The notes beneath the pieces are model-generated. The model made no database searches and was not told the origin of the DNA. It saw only the letters and a list, made by a program, of their open reading frames with translations. The position numbers and the translations under genes were made by a program. From positions 3,490,001 to 3,554,000 of the forward strand of contig JAZARR010000212.1 of the NCBI GenBank assembly GCA_037389465.1: DNA of 64,000 nucleotides, read 5' to 3'. Positions 13,658 through 45,939 of the stretch are shown here, in pieces (position 1 is the stretch's first letter; every line of letters begins with the position of its first letter). The stretch is from Baylisascaris procyonis. Its lineage: Eukaryota; Nematoda; Chromadorea; Rhabditida; Ascarididae.

Positions 13658-16303
13658 GCGTTTTCATTCATTTATTTATGTTTATACGACATATACCGTA
13701 AGAAAGCAACACTTAGCAACAGGTACCGACAAGACCGTTTAATGGCCCTGTAATAGGGTGGTCAGAACTTTCAAATCTCTTGCAACTTGGTAAGACCTTC
13801 CTATTTTCGTGATTTGGAATTGATTTATCGAAAGTAGCAAATTATTTTGACTAGTAGTGCTGAACAGAAAGAAGCCAATTGGCTATACGGTAATGTGGGA
13901 ACCCGTACTTCAACCCCCCCCCCACCCCTCGGGCAGATTACCACTTTTTCAGTGCCTTCGATGTGCATATGTGTTAGTAGGTGTAGAGCAATGCGATAAA
14001 TGCTGAAAAAACCTTCCAGCAATTTACCAACAAAATTGTAAGCGTGAATAAATGAAAAAGTTCGAGTGAAAAAACATTTGCAGAATAATATACGTAAACA
14101 CGGGATAGCCTCTTCAGCCACAATTTCAGACACCTCCAGGTGCTAGTCATTAACCATGAGTTAAGGGATGAAATGGTTGTTTCTTCCTCTCGGTTGCTCT
14201 CATTTCTTCCTTCCCACCCCTTTCCTTGGAAAGGGGGCGCCTATGTGTATCTGTACAAATGACCCTTCGATCACAACGGCATTTGTAAAATCATTCATAC
14301 GATTTCAAATGAGACTGCAAAATACTCTAAAAGAACCAACATTCAGCATGATGGTTATCGCCATAGTGACGAATCGATGAACACAACGTTGGAAGCAAAC
14401 GTTTCATTGTCTCGAGCCATTCATCGCTAAAAATTTATCACTTGCACTACGCTCTTTGTATTGCCGAACTCCGAAAATCGAACATAAACTTGCCAAATGG
14501 TCTCTGTCGATTGCAATTGCAATCGAAGGTATTTAAGTCAGGTTTACAGGATTCAAAGTTAAACGCAATCCAATGCAATCGTACCTAATTCATTCCGATA
14601 TAGATCGCTGTTTGTTTATAAACACTAAAATATAAATAGATCACCTTAAATACTCACTTGTTTTGTCTTATTTTCCACCCAAAAATTTTTTTTTGAGTAA
14701 CTATACACACGAGAAAAAAATTTTTTTATTGAGATAAATGCATTCATTTGGTCATATCCATATATCGAAATTGTTATCATTCAGCTAAAGTAATGAATAA
14801 ACATAGGATTAGAATTATAGAGGAATAAATTTTCAGTGAAATTATAACCAATATCGTTGCAATAATTTAAAAAAAAAATGTTGAAAGAAACATTCTCCCA
14901 AATAGAACTTACACATTTTCTTCCAAATCCGTTTCGTTGAATTTATGAATAGCATCGCAGAATAATTCGTAGTCAGATTGAGAAAAATCTTTTCTATCAT
15001 TAAGATGGATCCATGGTGGTTCGATGCACTGCAATGATTTTATTTCTTCAATTTTCTATCACTTATAAAAATATTTCTTTGATATAACTTTAAAAAAAAT
15101 GCATTTTCCATTAATTCCTTGAAAAACATTGCATCTATTCAATTGTATAAATTCACAACGTTCCAATAGACATCACCAATGCGTTAAACATATGCGTCAT
15201 AAGTTATAACTATAAATAAATCAAAAGAATTAGGTGCAAAACTTCTACTACATAACCAAGATGGCCATTAAGATACTCATCTCGCTCACCTAGAATTAAA
15301 TTTTTATTGACTACCTCTCCCCCCTCTTTCTTTTTTTTCTGAGCAATATCTATGGAAAAGCAATATTTAAAAAAAAAAAAATTGGAAACTTGGTGCAAGT
15401 GTAAAATAAAAAAGGATACGGTCAACTTGTGGATCCGCAGATCCGAAGGCTGGAAAGTGCTTGTGATCGTCTGAAGAAATTTTTCCTCATCGCCTGAGCA
15501 TAGATTATCGAGTTTTTGCTCAGTGCATTTTTCGAGATCGATACGCTTTTCAACAAATTCGTCGATGTTTAAGTCTAAAACTTTTGACGTGGTGAAGTAT
15601 TCAAAGGAAATGAATGTGTCGCGATGTATATGAAGTGCTGCTTTAGGATATATTCTCGAATTATATTTTCTGATCTTTGTTCATCTATCAATAAATATTC
15701 CTTACCAAAAAAAAATTCATCATCAATAGTAATATTTCGATATTTTAATTTAAATCTTATTCAAATTTAAATTTTTGTATTAGTTGAGCAAAAAAAATTT
15801 TCATTAAAGAAAAATGAAGAAAAATGATCGAAAATACTAAATAAATAGATATAAATATGACTCATTTCATGGAAATATTCAACTATAGAGTTGTATAAAT
15901 GTGACATACGATAATCGTTGATCGATCTCATTTCACTAAAGCGCCATAATCACAGCACACGAATCTCAAACTTGGGTAATTAAACCAAGTTTGAGCTTGA
16001 TGTGCTGTGATTATGGCTCAAAGATCGGAAACGTCAGCATAAATTATTATTCCATCTCTACTCTCGACGCATTACATGGTCACAGCCAAAAAATTGTTAT
16101 ACTATTTACATCTATCGATCATGCGTCTGCGAAACAACAGCGTTATAATTCATATTTCATTAAAAATATGCAAGTATACCATCTGATCGAGTTGCGGTAC
16201 ATTTCAGCTCCTCTTCGCTGATCGTTGCATCAAGGTACTCTTCTAGAGTAACATCACTATCATTACTTTCGTCTTGTAATATGGGCTCCATATTTTCCAT
16301 CCT
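1..16303 (-). CDS. VIRMA: Virilizer/VIRMA homologue (m6A methyltransferase-associated scaffold), 3' end beyond window
   Basis: This gene is read from right to left in about 21 exons. The family is the large helical scaffold of the m6A writer-associated complex, which acts in the nucleus with WTAP and METTL3/METTL14. The call rests on a run of exons that align in order with the animal protein from its early body to its late ARM-like repeats. Examples are LASWVEFGLNKS (13.5 kb), SYGYACEILFTLARF (9.4 kb), EIISMFYEEDGLEQIVRLL (7.7 kb), VRRLLPRPMP (4.7 kb) and NILKMLEQSCDP (0.5 kb). Well-supported exons: 13413-13582, 12696-12940, 11666-11870, 10007-10182, 9281-9434, 8678-8767, 8214-8314, 7677-7768, 6347-6487, 5399-5539, 5000-5107, 4651-4878, 3579-3676, 2613-2922, 1864-2061, 1389-1529, 452-650 and 1-105. 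Exons 5' of 13.6 kb are less certain. About 1,100 residues lie in the window against about 1,800 in vertebrates. The C-terminal part is off the left edge. Confidence 0.8.
1389..2922 (-). CDS. VIRMA: VIRMA exons, C-terminal repeats
   Basis: Exons 2613-2922, 1864-2061 and 1389-1529 join in phase. The first has an acidic insert (LNDESDDEGGNVSEEV) and then FADSLTSRKLFLSTALKFFN. The second reads KIFVELCRLSHTEQEG and LHLMICNALCEHVGQNEQ. The third reads SRPGALTRFIRRLEATSDYS and LLLTLLENFFLK. They correspond in order to the late ARM-like repeats of animal VIRMA. Confidence 0.8.
3579..4878 (-). CDS. VIRMA: VIRMA exons around the conserved LLPxPxP motif
   Basis: Exon 4651-4878 begins after TTTTCAG and holds the family signature in the form VDIVRRLLPRPMPASVVD, followed by an IWMDHLLMFKHHL helix. 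Exon 3579-3676 begins after TTTTTCAG (VTTSRVLCSHVIGLCVRLAH) and leaves phase 2, which the next exon completes as Gly. The match of this region to the animal LLSELLPLPLPMQT segment and to the following IxVQLCDLA helix is a main reason for the gene call. The end at 3579 may be off by one base. Confidence 0.8.
5000..6487 (-). CDS. VIRMA: VIRMA exons, central repeats (continued)
   Basis: Three exons, each a multiple of three long and all phase 0: 6347-6487 (SSIYVALVYPALCLIGKVHK), 5399-5539 (LLDISAVDVLLDTYAVCGFG, IRRLILDSLSVYVTL) and 5000-5107 (YYLTNLLPFISVFDDN). Donors are GTAATT, GTGAGT and GTGAGT. A (TA)n tract lies immediately upstream of the acceptor of the middle exon. The order matches the family between its central region and the LLPLPLP motif. 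Confidence 0.75.
5549..5594. repeat. (TA)n microsatellite
   Basis: A pure TA repeat of about 46 bp in a VIRMA intron, close to the acceptor of the exon ending at 5539. Confidence 0.97.
7677..8767 (-). CDS. VIRMA: VIRMA exons, central repeats (continued)
   Basis: Three exons join in phase: 8678-8767 (ATSLKQWTDPLRYALAHATN), 8214-8314 (FENGEPPFAAITVLRLLTAL) and 7677-7768 (YYEIISMFYEEDGLEQIVRL). All have CAG/AAG acceptors and GTACG or GTGAGT donors. The last block corresponds to the family segment around LFSAEGMDTFIRVLQ, one of the best matches in the gene. A 26-bp tandem duplication lies just upstream in the intron (8944-8989). Confidence 0.8.
8944..8989. repeat. 26-bp tandem duplication
   Basis: ATAACACAAACCGTCGTGAC occurs twice, at 8944 and 8970, separated by CAATTTT-type filler to give a 26-bp period, with the second copy incomplete. 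It lies in a VIRMA intron. Confidence 0.9.
9281..10182 (-). CDS. VIRMA: VIRMA exons, central repeats
   Basis: Exon 10007-10182 (TTTGCAG acceptor) reads CEQRITALHAMLMLSVTAEG and KHLLEVFTIGNTATSDEH. Its donor, GTTATA, is weak. Exon 9281-9434 has a TTCAG acceptor and a strong GTGAGT donor and reads SYGYACEILFTLARFQSDG. Of the three open frames in this exon, that one was chosen because it aligns with the conserved AYNYACILIL segment of animal VIRMA and leaves phase 2, which the next exon requires. Confidence 0.75.
11160..11285 (-). pseudogene. 5S rRNA-like relic (possibly 5S-derived SINE)
   Basis: The minus strand reads AGCTAAGC, then GGGC-TG, then TTTAGTAC-GGATGGGTGA (core 11202-11247). This follows the order and spacing of the conserved middle of eukaryotic 5S rRNA, which includes its internal promoter and the GGATGGG block. 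A weaker match to the 3' part (GGGTATTGG...) follows. The 5' third is poorly conserved. It lies in a VIRMA intron in gene orientation, with no T-run terminator or flanking cluster seen. It is probably a dead copy or part of a 5S-derived short interspersed element. Confidence 0.4.
11666..11870 (-). CDS. VIRMA: VIRMA exon, ARM-like repeats
   Basis: Acceptor TATTTCAG and donor GTAAAC frame 68 codons (GILQSLCSIITSTKLGN, MAAVQLLQVLVDFHGG, IGSLVIKILTRSEKIARQ), amphipathic helices typical of the repeat body. The leading base completes the codon left open by the previous exon. The exon ends in phase 0, while the next confident exon (10182) needs phase 2. At least one short exon of length 3n+2 is therefore missing between 10.2 and 11.67 kb. 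An open stretch at about 10745-10955 (VVYYILPRKCVDNSAIRREF) is a candidate, but its splice sites do not give the right phase. Confidence 0.8.
12696..13582 (-). CDS. VIRMA: VIRMA exons, start of helical repeat body
   Basis: Exon 13413-13582 (TTTCAG acceptor, donor GTAAAT) reads EGRLEERLASWVEFGL and then NETHLRVGCRIAERLFLMHS. It is followed in phase by exon 12696-12940, whose acceptor TTGTAG precedes RRHIMHRLLDLVQSRAVC. A GTGAGT donor at 12731-12736 is tempting. The sequence past it (SFASCLKAVEFL) still matches the family, though, and the later donor GTGATA gives the phase 2 end that the next exon needs, so I chose the longer exon. These helices correspond to the first ARM-like repeats of VIRMA. 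Confidence 0.8.
13613..13655. repeat. (TA)n microsatellite
   Basis: A pure TA repeat of about 43 bp in a VIRMA intron, about 30 bp upstream of the exon beginning at 13582. Confidence 0.97.
14913..15028 (-). CDS. VIRMA: VIRMA exon, reading frame unresolved
   Basis: An exon between a TTGCAG acceptor and a canonical GTAAGT donor. Two frames are open. One reads CIEPPWIHLNDRKDFSQ and then acidic residues to the end, and resembles the family. However, it does not match the phase needed by the next exon at 13582. The other frame (ASNHHGSILMIEKIF...) fits both neighbouring phases but looks less like a protein of this family. A small unseen exon in the 13.6-14.9 kb intron would reconcile the first reading. 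Confidence 0.5.
15427..16303 (-). CDS. VIRMA: VIRMA 5' exons (acidic N-terminal part)
   Basis: Two exons are proposed. The upstream one (about 16206-16303) has an ATG followed by a very acidic stretch (ILQDESNDSDVTLEEYLDAT, then SEEELK), as expected of the acidic linker before the VIRMA helical body. The other (15427-15669) runs from acceptor ATCAG and reads RIYPKAALHIHRD, FISFEYFTTSKVLDLNIDEF and FLQTITSTFQPSDLRIH. The second is clearly coding by length and composition. Joining the two in phase fails with any GT donor I can see at 16.2 kb, so either a small exon is missing or the first exon is mis-set. No counterpart of the conserved animal N-terminal domain was found upstream to 20.6 kb. 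The intron between them carries the SL1 fold-back. Confidence 0.5.
15943..16017. repeat. 75-bp fold-back containing an exact SL1 spliced-leader sequence
   Basis: This is an inverted repeat of two 33-bp arms with three mismatches around a 9-base loop (GTAATTAAA on the plus strand). On the minus strand, 15986 to 15965 is an exact 22-nt nematode SL1: it begins GGTTTAATTACCC and ends AAGTTTGAG. SL1 is followed not by the GTAA donor of an SL RNA gene but by ATTCGTGTGCTGTGATTATG. It is therefore not an SL RNA gene and looks like a copied trans-spliced mRNA 5' end. The plus strand has the structure expected when a first-strand cDNA ending in SL1 complement snaps back on its terminal CC and primes on itself. 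It lies in a VIRMA intron. Confidence 0.85.
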
Positions 16304-19300
16304 TCAAATATAGAATATATTTGCTGATAGTGGTGGAGGTGGAAGAGCTTTACGAAGCGATCACCGATCAATGCACACGACGGAAACTATATTCTACTTT
16401 TATATGGGAACGGTATTTTATGCAATAAAGAGAGGTGGAAATACAGGATAAGAGATGGATAGAGGGTGGAGTGATATTACACATGACAAAGATCCGTATT
16501 ATTTATTGGCACATTTGACTAGTCAAGCGGTAACTCTATATCCTTATAATCATCGACAACAACGATAACAATAAATATTGAAATAAGGAGCAAAACCAAT
16601 CGAACAAATAAACAATACTTTAATTTTAAAAAAGAAATTATTAGTTATAAATATTTTATTCACGAAAATAAAGAACGTTGCTGCCATAAAAATTTGCAGA
16701 ATTAATTTAACCCAATAAAAATTATATTAATATAAATGATTATTAAACGATAAATATACAAAGCAAAAAAAAAAAAATTGCACTAAATTTCCCAACTTTT
16801 CACTCAATATCATTTGCGAAATATTTTTAAGCGAATTTCATTGGTCTTATAATTAAAAATACGATCGATCGTTCATAAATATGCATGAAAATACACCTTA
16901 CGTATAAATACAAATAAATCTTTGCAAGTTACCTATGGAAAACATCATTAATATATGGACATTCAAAAATAAATATATGAGCAATATCAAGTGAGAACGA
17001 CTTTCATTTCCTATAATAGAATGAGAGGGGAAAAAATTCACTCAAAAATATTGAAAGACATTTAAGAAAGAACGCAGTTTCTCGAAGCAACACGACTTTA
17101 TTGAAGTGATGTCGGTTTGAAGCGCAAAATAAATAAAAAAAGAAGAAGAAAACTCTAATTGTACAATTTTCAGGAATAATCACAAGAAATTCCAGTTTTT
17201 CAATATTGAAGCGGATTATTTACTTACTTCAAACAACGATAATACGTTTTAGCCTTCAGTGAAGTGTTTTATTTGTGCACAACAATATTCATAATAAAAA
17301 TCATTAATAAAGCATTACTGCTATGAAAACTTATTCTTCCATTAGATGAGGAACGATTTGAAAAAAAAAAAAGATACTCTGGATGGATAATGTTTCTTTG
17401 AAATGCTCTTTGTGGAAACGAAGAAAAAACATCAACACCTTAAATAATTCACTATTTGAGACAATTGTTTTAGGAAGTGTTGTTCGCTTTAAAATCCATT
17501 TGCATAATTGTCGTTCATTGGATTATTGCTAACTAAGAAGCACTCTGAACCTGAGGTTACAAATGTGGCGTTGTAATAGCGCTTGAGCCAAATCTTGTAA
17601 GCGGAATAAAATATTCCACTATTGGTGGGCGGAATGCTTTGAGATTATTACACAATGATATAAGTTCCAACTACTTGTTATTGTGAGTGATGTTTAGCTT
17701 ATTCCCATAAAGGCAAACGATCTCATGAGTTTGAACAATCTTCTAGTGACGTTTAAAGTTCAATCTTCATTATGAATGCAACTCTGAAATGGTGCATCTG
17801 AAGACAGGTAAATAGGTTAATTAGTTCCTTTTTAAGTAGGCAAAATTAATTCGACGATTATATCAATAATAATAAGTCGCATGAAAAGCTTCGCTCACAT
17901 ATCAGCATCTGCCCTTTAGGTAAAATCACCTGTTCCCGACAATCAAAATATTTGCAGCGATTTAGCCGGAAAATGGTGGCGAATAGGTAGCACTTTAAAT
18001 TGCTAGGAACATTTTTACAAAGAATGCTTCAAGTATGCCAAAAATCAAGAGAAGAGGGAGTTATAAACGGAAAGGTGAACCCATTCTGTGGGTACATTAA
18101 TAAAAAAAGTTAGCTGATAAACGTAAATTAGGCTCGAATTTCACCTGGCTGCTCCATTATGTTTTGTCACAAATTACAGCACTAGACAAGCACATCTAGA
18201 CGGAATTGGCCTACATCACTGCACAAGGGCACTTGACTTGGCTGCTAATAGCAAGTGTTGAAAAGGCTCGATTAGTGCTCGATTACTGTATCTCCACTGA
18301 AGTGAATTCGATTTAGTACACTTAAAATTCGTCCTGTTAACTAAGCATACTGTTGGCAGCGTTCCGCAAAGCTTTATGCCATCGCTTCGGTCGATCTGTG
18401 CTGGGGATTGACATGGTTATATTCACTAAATTGCCAAGGACTAGCCAAGGATGTCCAGTCGTTCATATAAGTTTTCAACTACGTTTATAAATGATTCTAC
18501 TTTAACCTGACTTCATGAAAACTGCAGTGCAACCTTTTAGCCAACGATAAAATGGTATATGCAGCAATGAGCTCATTTTTTTTATGGAGAGCAGATGAGC
18601 TTCCAAGAAGGATCAAAAATCCTTGCCAAGGATGTCGTAGTAGAGGTAATAAATGGTTTCTCATTAGCAAACAGCCAAACTTATTCGATTAGCATGGAAA
18701 TAAGATTTTTGGGTAAGTGCACATCTTGTTTTCAATGCAAATCATATATGTCAATTGCGATCGCATATAACAGTATGAAATTCGAATAAATAAACGAGTG
18801 AATGAACTTTTAACAGTTTATTTTCTTGTCGGTTCACATTTACGAATACAACAATGTTATAAACAATGCAAATGATTGCAACTTTGAGCGAAAATACAAA
18901 CACAAACGTTGAATAATAAAACCGAAGTAGAACGTTGTACTCTGTGGGAACTCTTCTTCGCGATACTCATAAGTAAACCTCATTTTCTTAGTGAATAATT
19001 GAAACTACTCAGGGAATTTTCTTGTTCCTCATCGACATTTTTCAACTTCCGCGGACAGCTATCAGAGAAAAAACGCTATAATAAAACGACTTATTAAAAA
19101 AAATTAAAAAAATAAAATAAAACCAGCCGTCTTCTCAACAATTGTATGCTTATAGAGACTGTGAAAATGAACAGAACAGAAATGACTGCACAAGTTCAAA
19201 AAAAATCTCAAAATAGAAAAGTGCAATCCCTCTGAAACCAATGAAAGCCACACTGGTACCATAAAATAGAAGAGCATAGAATATTTCAACAACAGAAATA

Positions 19301-20669
19301 AATATAAGGTTTCGAAGCAGAAAATGATATAAATGATATACAGAGCGCAATCGCAAATGTTCTCAGCGGATCATCAAAACGACTAATCTAGTTGTCATTT
19401 GCGCCACTAGTTATTAGAATAGTCTAGAATCGCATATCTATGCTAGATAGTAGAATAATCAGCGTTCCCATATTTTATCACAGCCCTTCAAAAATATCCC
19501 ACCAATTGCGACGTTCGATGCTCCTGATCGCTCCCTTTACTTAGTGCATAAATATCTATCAGCGATATGAATGTATGCCAAAATTCATACAGACGATGAC
19601 TCATAACTTCAAATAATAAAGTACAAGTAATGAAGTATGCAAATTCAAAACACAACACATTTTGCATTCACAAAGATATCTGCGAAATGTGCAGGGACTC
19701 TCTCGCCTTTCAAGCCATCCTACTACCGTATACAACAGAAAGTGCATCTGATCAACGCTCCTACTAGGTAAGTGGGAGCTCTCTGATCGGAGTTCGACCG
19801 TGAAAACCGTGGAATTGACATTTCGCAGTTGCATTTGCTTTAAAATGACTACCGCAATACACAGAAATGAAAGTATGATAGAGCGACACTAAAATCCCCA
19901 ACAGATATCTTATAAAATATAACTGCTGCATTTTGTGTCCGAGAGATGAATCCGCGCATAGCTAAGCCTAGGCCAATACAAGGGTCGGTAGCCAATAGTG
20001 GACCGACCGACCGTGCTTTACAAGCTGCAATATAAGAAAGAGACCACAATCAGTAACCCGCTTGCTCTACTTTGACATTTTGCCTTATTGGCATTGAGAC
20101 GGCGTAACATCATCGTTTTGTCCTGAGTATACCCTACGTTTATACGAGTCCCAACATTCAGTTGCTTCGATAATAAGCACTTATGCGAGTGACTTTCCGA
20201 AAATTCAGCGGATCAGCCTACCGGTCGAAAAGAAAACAGTCCGATACGATGATACACAGCCGGCGATCGTTAAATGATTATAAAGATGGATAAAGCGAAT
20301 ACCAACAAAGCGAACAAATGCCCTATCTAGCCCTACGAGCAAGCGAATAACCGCTCTATCTCAAGAAGTATCACTCTAACCTAACGAAGTTCGAATCCCC
20401 AACTTTCACTACTAATAAAAGCATTCGTCTATTTTCGAAGATGGCTACTGAAAGAGAAAAATGTACGAGTAAATGCCCGTTTATTTCGTAGATCAAATAG
20501 TCACAAGAATGAAAATCAATCACATAATAAAACTCGCTATTATATTCAATTCATTAACGCTTAACAAATTTAATAGTGAACAACACGGATTGACGAGAAT
20601 CTAAAAAAACCAACAATGTGAGGGTCATAACGAACAAAGAAATAAAAGTTAGGAAACGGAAAAGAACCC
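16304..20669. other. AT-rich intergenic region between RBBP6 and VIRMA
   Basis: There are many stops in all frames and frequent A/T homopolymers. I found no exon with good splice sites and composition and no RNA gene. It must contain the VIRMA promoter or outron and possibly a missed VIRMA 5' exon, because the conserved N-terminal domain of that family was not located. Confidence 0.6.
20480..20485 (-). terminator. Candidate poly(A) signal of RBBP6
   Basis: AATAAA on the minus strand, about 185 nt downstream of the RBBP6 stop codon. No nearer canonical hexamer was seen. Confidence 0.5.
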
Positions 20670-43862
<23,193 letters not shown>

Positions 43863-43870
43863 AGCCTGCA
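43863..43870 (-). promoter_or_regulatory. Candidate trans-splice (or 5'UTR) acceptor of RBBP6
   Basis: On the minus strand CATTGCAG is followed by GCT and then the start codon, leaving a 3-nt 5'UTR. Such a very short leader after a TTGCAG acceptor is typical of nematode SL trans-splicing, and an SL1 copy elsewhere in the window shows that the species uses SL1. A conventional 5'UTR intron reaching back into or past the retroelement is the alternative. Confidence 0.6.
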
Positions 43871-43953
43871 ATGGACTCAACTCTTCACCTTTGGAAAATC
43901 AATTCGCGCGAATATACGTACGTGAATCAACTTGTGTATTACATGCACATTGC

Positions 43954-43954
<1 letters not shown>

Positions 43955-43994
<40 letters not shown>
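43955..43994. repeat. (TA)n microsatellite, left flank of the retroelement
   Basis: A TA repeat of about 40 bp with one TG interruption, abutting the LTR at 43995. Together with the tract at 47072-47165 it is the probable single TA repeat into which the element inserted. Confidence 0.95.
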
Positions 43995-43995
<1 letters not shown>

Positions 43996-44261
43996 GTTGT
44001 GTTGCTGCCGAGCGGACTTGAAGGTTTACTGTCGACTGACCGAAACGGTGCACCAAACCGCACCGGGTAACTGAACCAGCTGACTGAACTGAGGAACACG
44101 AAAAACCACCAATATATCAGAGTCAACGCACATAACAGCAAACGGGTTTGAAGCATGCAGACAACCAGAGAAAAGGCGAAATATAATAGAGCAGAGAAAA
44201 ACAGATATCACTGAGGCTGATATATGCAAATTAAGTCGTAGCGCGGTCGTTCACCACAACA
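43995..44261 (-). repeat. 3' LTR
   Basis: 267 bp, from TGTTGTG to CACAACA, so the termini are TG...CA within a short inverted repeat. It matches the other LTR except at four substitutions (near 44019, 44033, 44194 and 44209). As the LTR nearer RBBP6 it is the one whose promoter could read into that gene. Confidence 0.95.
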
Positions 44262-44272
44262 CCTCCCCTTTC
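44262..44272 (-). other. Polypurine tract of the retroelement
   Basis: On the minus strand AAAGGGGAGG stands immediately before the 3' LTR, the expected plus-strand primer site. It fixes the orientation of the element. Confidence 0.85.
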
Positions 44273-44402
44273 GAGTTACGAACGGTACGTCGTCTTTGTG
44301 GGATCCATATGAAGACGAGTGGGAGCGCGGCGAACACGCGTTGAGCGACGGAGGCAGACCAACGGCGTAGGGGACCCTGGTATTGGATTTGCGACGCTGG
44401 TG

Positions 44403-45935
44403 TCAGAGTTGAACAGCGGCAGGTCGAATACGTCCAGTAATTGACCGAGAATCGGCGTCTTTGTGCGCGGTCGTAGCTGGTTGATGTGACGTGTCCAAAG
44501 AAACGCACAGAATAGGTCGCGTTGCCAAATTTGCGTGCGACGGTGCCAGGTATCCAGGTACTTTTCCGTCCTCGATAATCCTTGGCGTAAATGGCATCAC
44601 CGACCTTGAAATGGCGGCGACGAGCACCGTGGTGACGATTGAACTACTCTTCCATTTTAATACGCGTAGTCCTTTGACAATATCGGTCTGCGGCATCATC
44701 AGATCGAGAATGGTACGCATTTGGCGTCCCAAGAAGTTTTCTGCGGGCGATAAGTGATCCGGTCCAGACGGACAAGGCGTCGACCGGTATGCCATCAGAA
44801 AGGTCTGTAGTGCATCGACCGTCGGTTCCTCCCCCTTCAACTTGATGAGTGCACGCTTGAACGTATCCACAAAGCGTTCTGCCTGATCATTGCTTTGCGG
44901 GTGGAACGGAGGGGAGCGTAGATGCGTAATTCCCCGAGTACGGCAGAAGCGAGTGAATGCTGTCGACGTGAACTGTGTGCCGTTGTCCGTAACAAGGGTC
45001 TGCGGGTTCCCGAACTGAGCGAAGATTTTCTTGAGTGCGCTGATGGTTGCAGACGTAGAAATTGAATTCATCTGGATGATTTCGGGCCATTTAGAGTACG
45101 CATCTACGATAACGAGATAAAAGTTTCCATTGATGGGTCCTGCGAAATCGGCATGTACTCGATCCCATGGAGTTGTCGATTTTGGCCAGGAGTTGAGTTC
45201 GGCTTTCACTGGGTTCTTTGTAGCGGCTGCGCATCTGTCGCAGCTCTGGACAAGTTGCTCGATGTCTGCGTCGAGTGAAGGCCAATAAACGTAGCTGCGA
45301 GCCAGCATCTTCATCCTTGTTTGTCCTGGATGAGCTTTGTGAAGCGAAGACAATACCCGGCGTTGCAGTGACTTCGGAATTACGATCCGATTGGTGGTCA
45401 GTAGGCAATCGTTTGTTGTCGTCAGTGTATCTCGACGGTTGTAGTAGTGCCAAAGTGGAGAATCACGTATAACCTTGGGCCAACGGCCGGATCGGATGCA
45501 CTCGATCACTTGTTGGAGAAGACGATCTGCGTTTGTTGCGATCCGGATGGTTTCAGAAGAGACAGGTGGGTTGCTGCAGTTGTCCAGAAACTCAGCAGTG
45601 ACCTCTGCATCGACGGTAGCTATCACATAATCCTCTGGCTCCGATCGCTGCGACGCGATCAAGCGAGATAGCGCGTCCGCTTGCCCGAAATCTCTTGTGT
45701 TGACGTATTCGATGTTGAAGTCGTAACTGAGTAACATCGTGGCCCATCGTTGAAGACGATTAGCACTATAAACGGGTATTCCTTTCTTGCTTCCGAAGAT
45801 GGACAAGAGTGGTTTGTGATCCGTCTTCAGCGTGAAGTGACGCCCATGGAGAAATCGGTGGAACTTTTGCACGGCGAATATAAGTGCGAACGCTTCTTCT
45901 TGGTACTGACGGCATTGATTTCTTGCTGGAGAGAT
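44403..45935 (-). CDS. Retroelement pol remnant: C-terminal RNase H plus integrase
   Basis: An open frame of at least 489 codons. It starts inside the RNase H/connection region (YQEEAFALIFAVQKFHRFL, then TDHKPLLSIFG and QADALSRLI). It continues into the integrase: an HHCC-type zinc-binding segment (HKAHPG ... CDRC), then the catalytic core with the three acidic residues in ADFAG, TDNGTQF and QAERFVDTF. The C-terminal part runs to a stop at 44403. Integrase motifs look intact. No reverse transcriptase or protease precedes it, and the gag frame joins out of frame near 45.94 kb. Confidence 0.88.
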   Translation of the reverse strand: MSPARNQCRQYQEEAFALIFAVQKFHRFLHGRHFTLKTDHKPLLSIFGSKKGIPVYSANRLQRWATMLLSYDFNIEYVNTRDFGQADALSRLIASQRSEPEDYVIATVDAEVTAEFLDNCSNPPVSSETIRIATNADRLLQQVIECIRSGRWPKVIRDSPLWHYYNRRDTLTTTNDCLLTTNRIVIPKSLQRRVLSSLHKAHPGQTRMKMLARSYVYWPSLDADIEQLVQSCDRCAAATKNPVKAELNSWPKSTTPWDRVHADFAGPINGNFYLVIVDAYSKWPEIIQMNSISTSATISALKKIFAQFGNPQTLVTDNGTQFTSTAFTRFCRTRGITHLRSPPFHPQSNDQAERFVDTFKRALIKLKGEEPTVDALQTFLMAYRSTPCPSGPDHLSPAENFLGRQMRTILDLMMPQTDIVKGLRVLKWKSSSIVTTVLVAAISRSVMPFTPRIIEDGKVPGYLAPSHANLATRPILCVSLDTSHQPATTAHKDADSRSITGRIRPAAVQL

Positions 45936-45939
45936 GGTG

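Noticed and set aside
15943..16017. A miRNA precursor or an SL RNA gene.
   Set aside because: The exact SL1 without a GT donor or Sm site excludes an SL RNA gene. A miRNA hairpin would not be expected to contain SL1 with the SL1-derived loop.
43899..44229. Open frames across the LTR, also present at 46497-47037.
   Set aside because: The same sequence appears in both LTRs, so this is LTR DNA, not a host gene.
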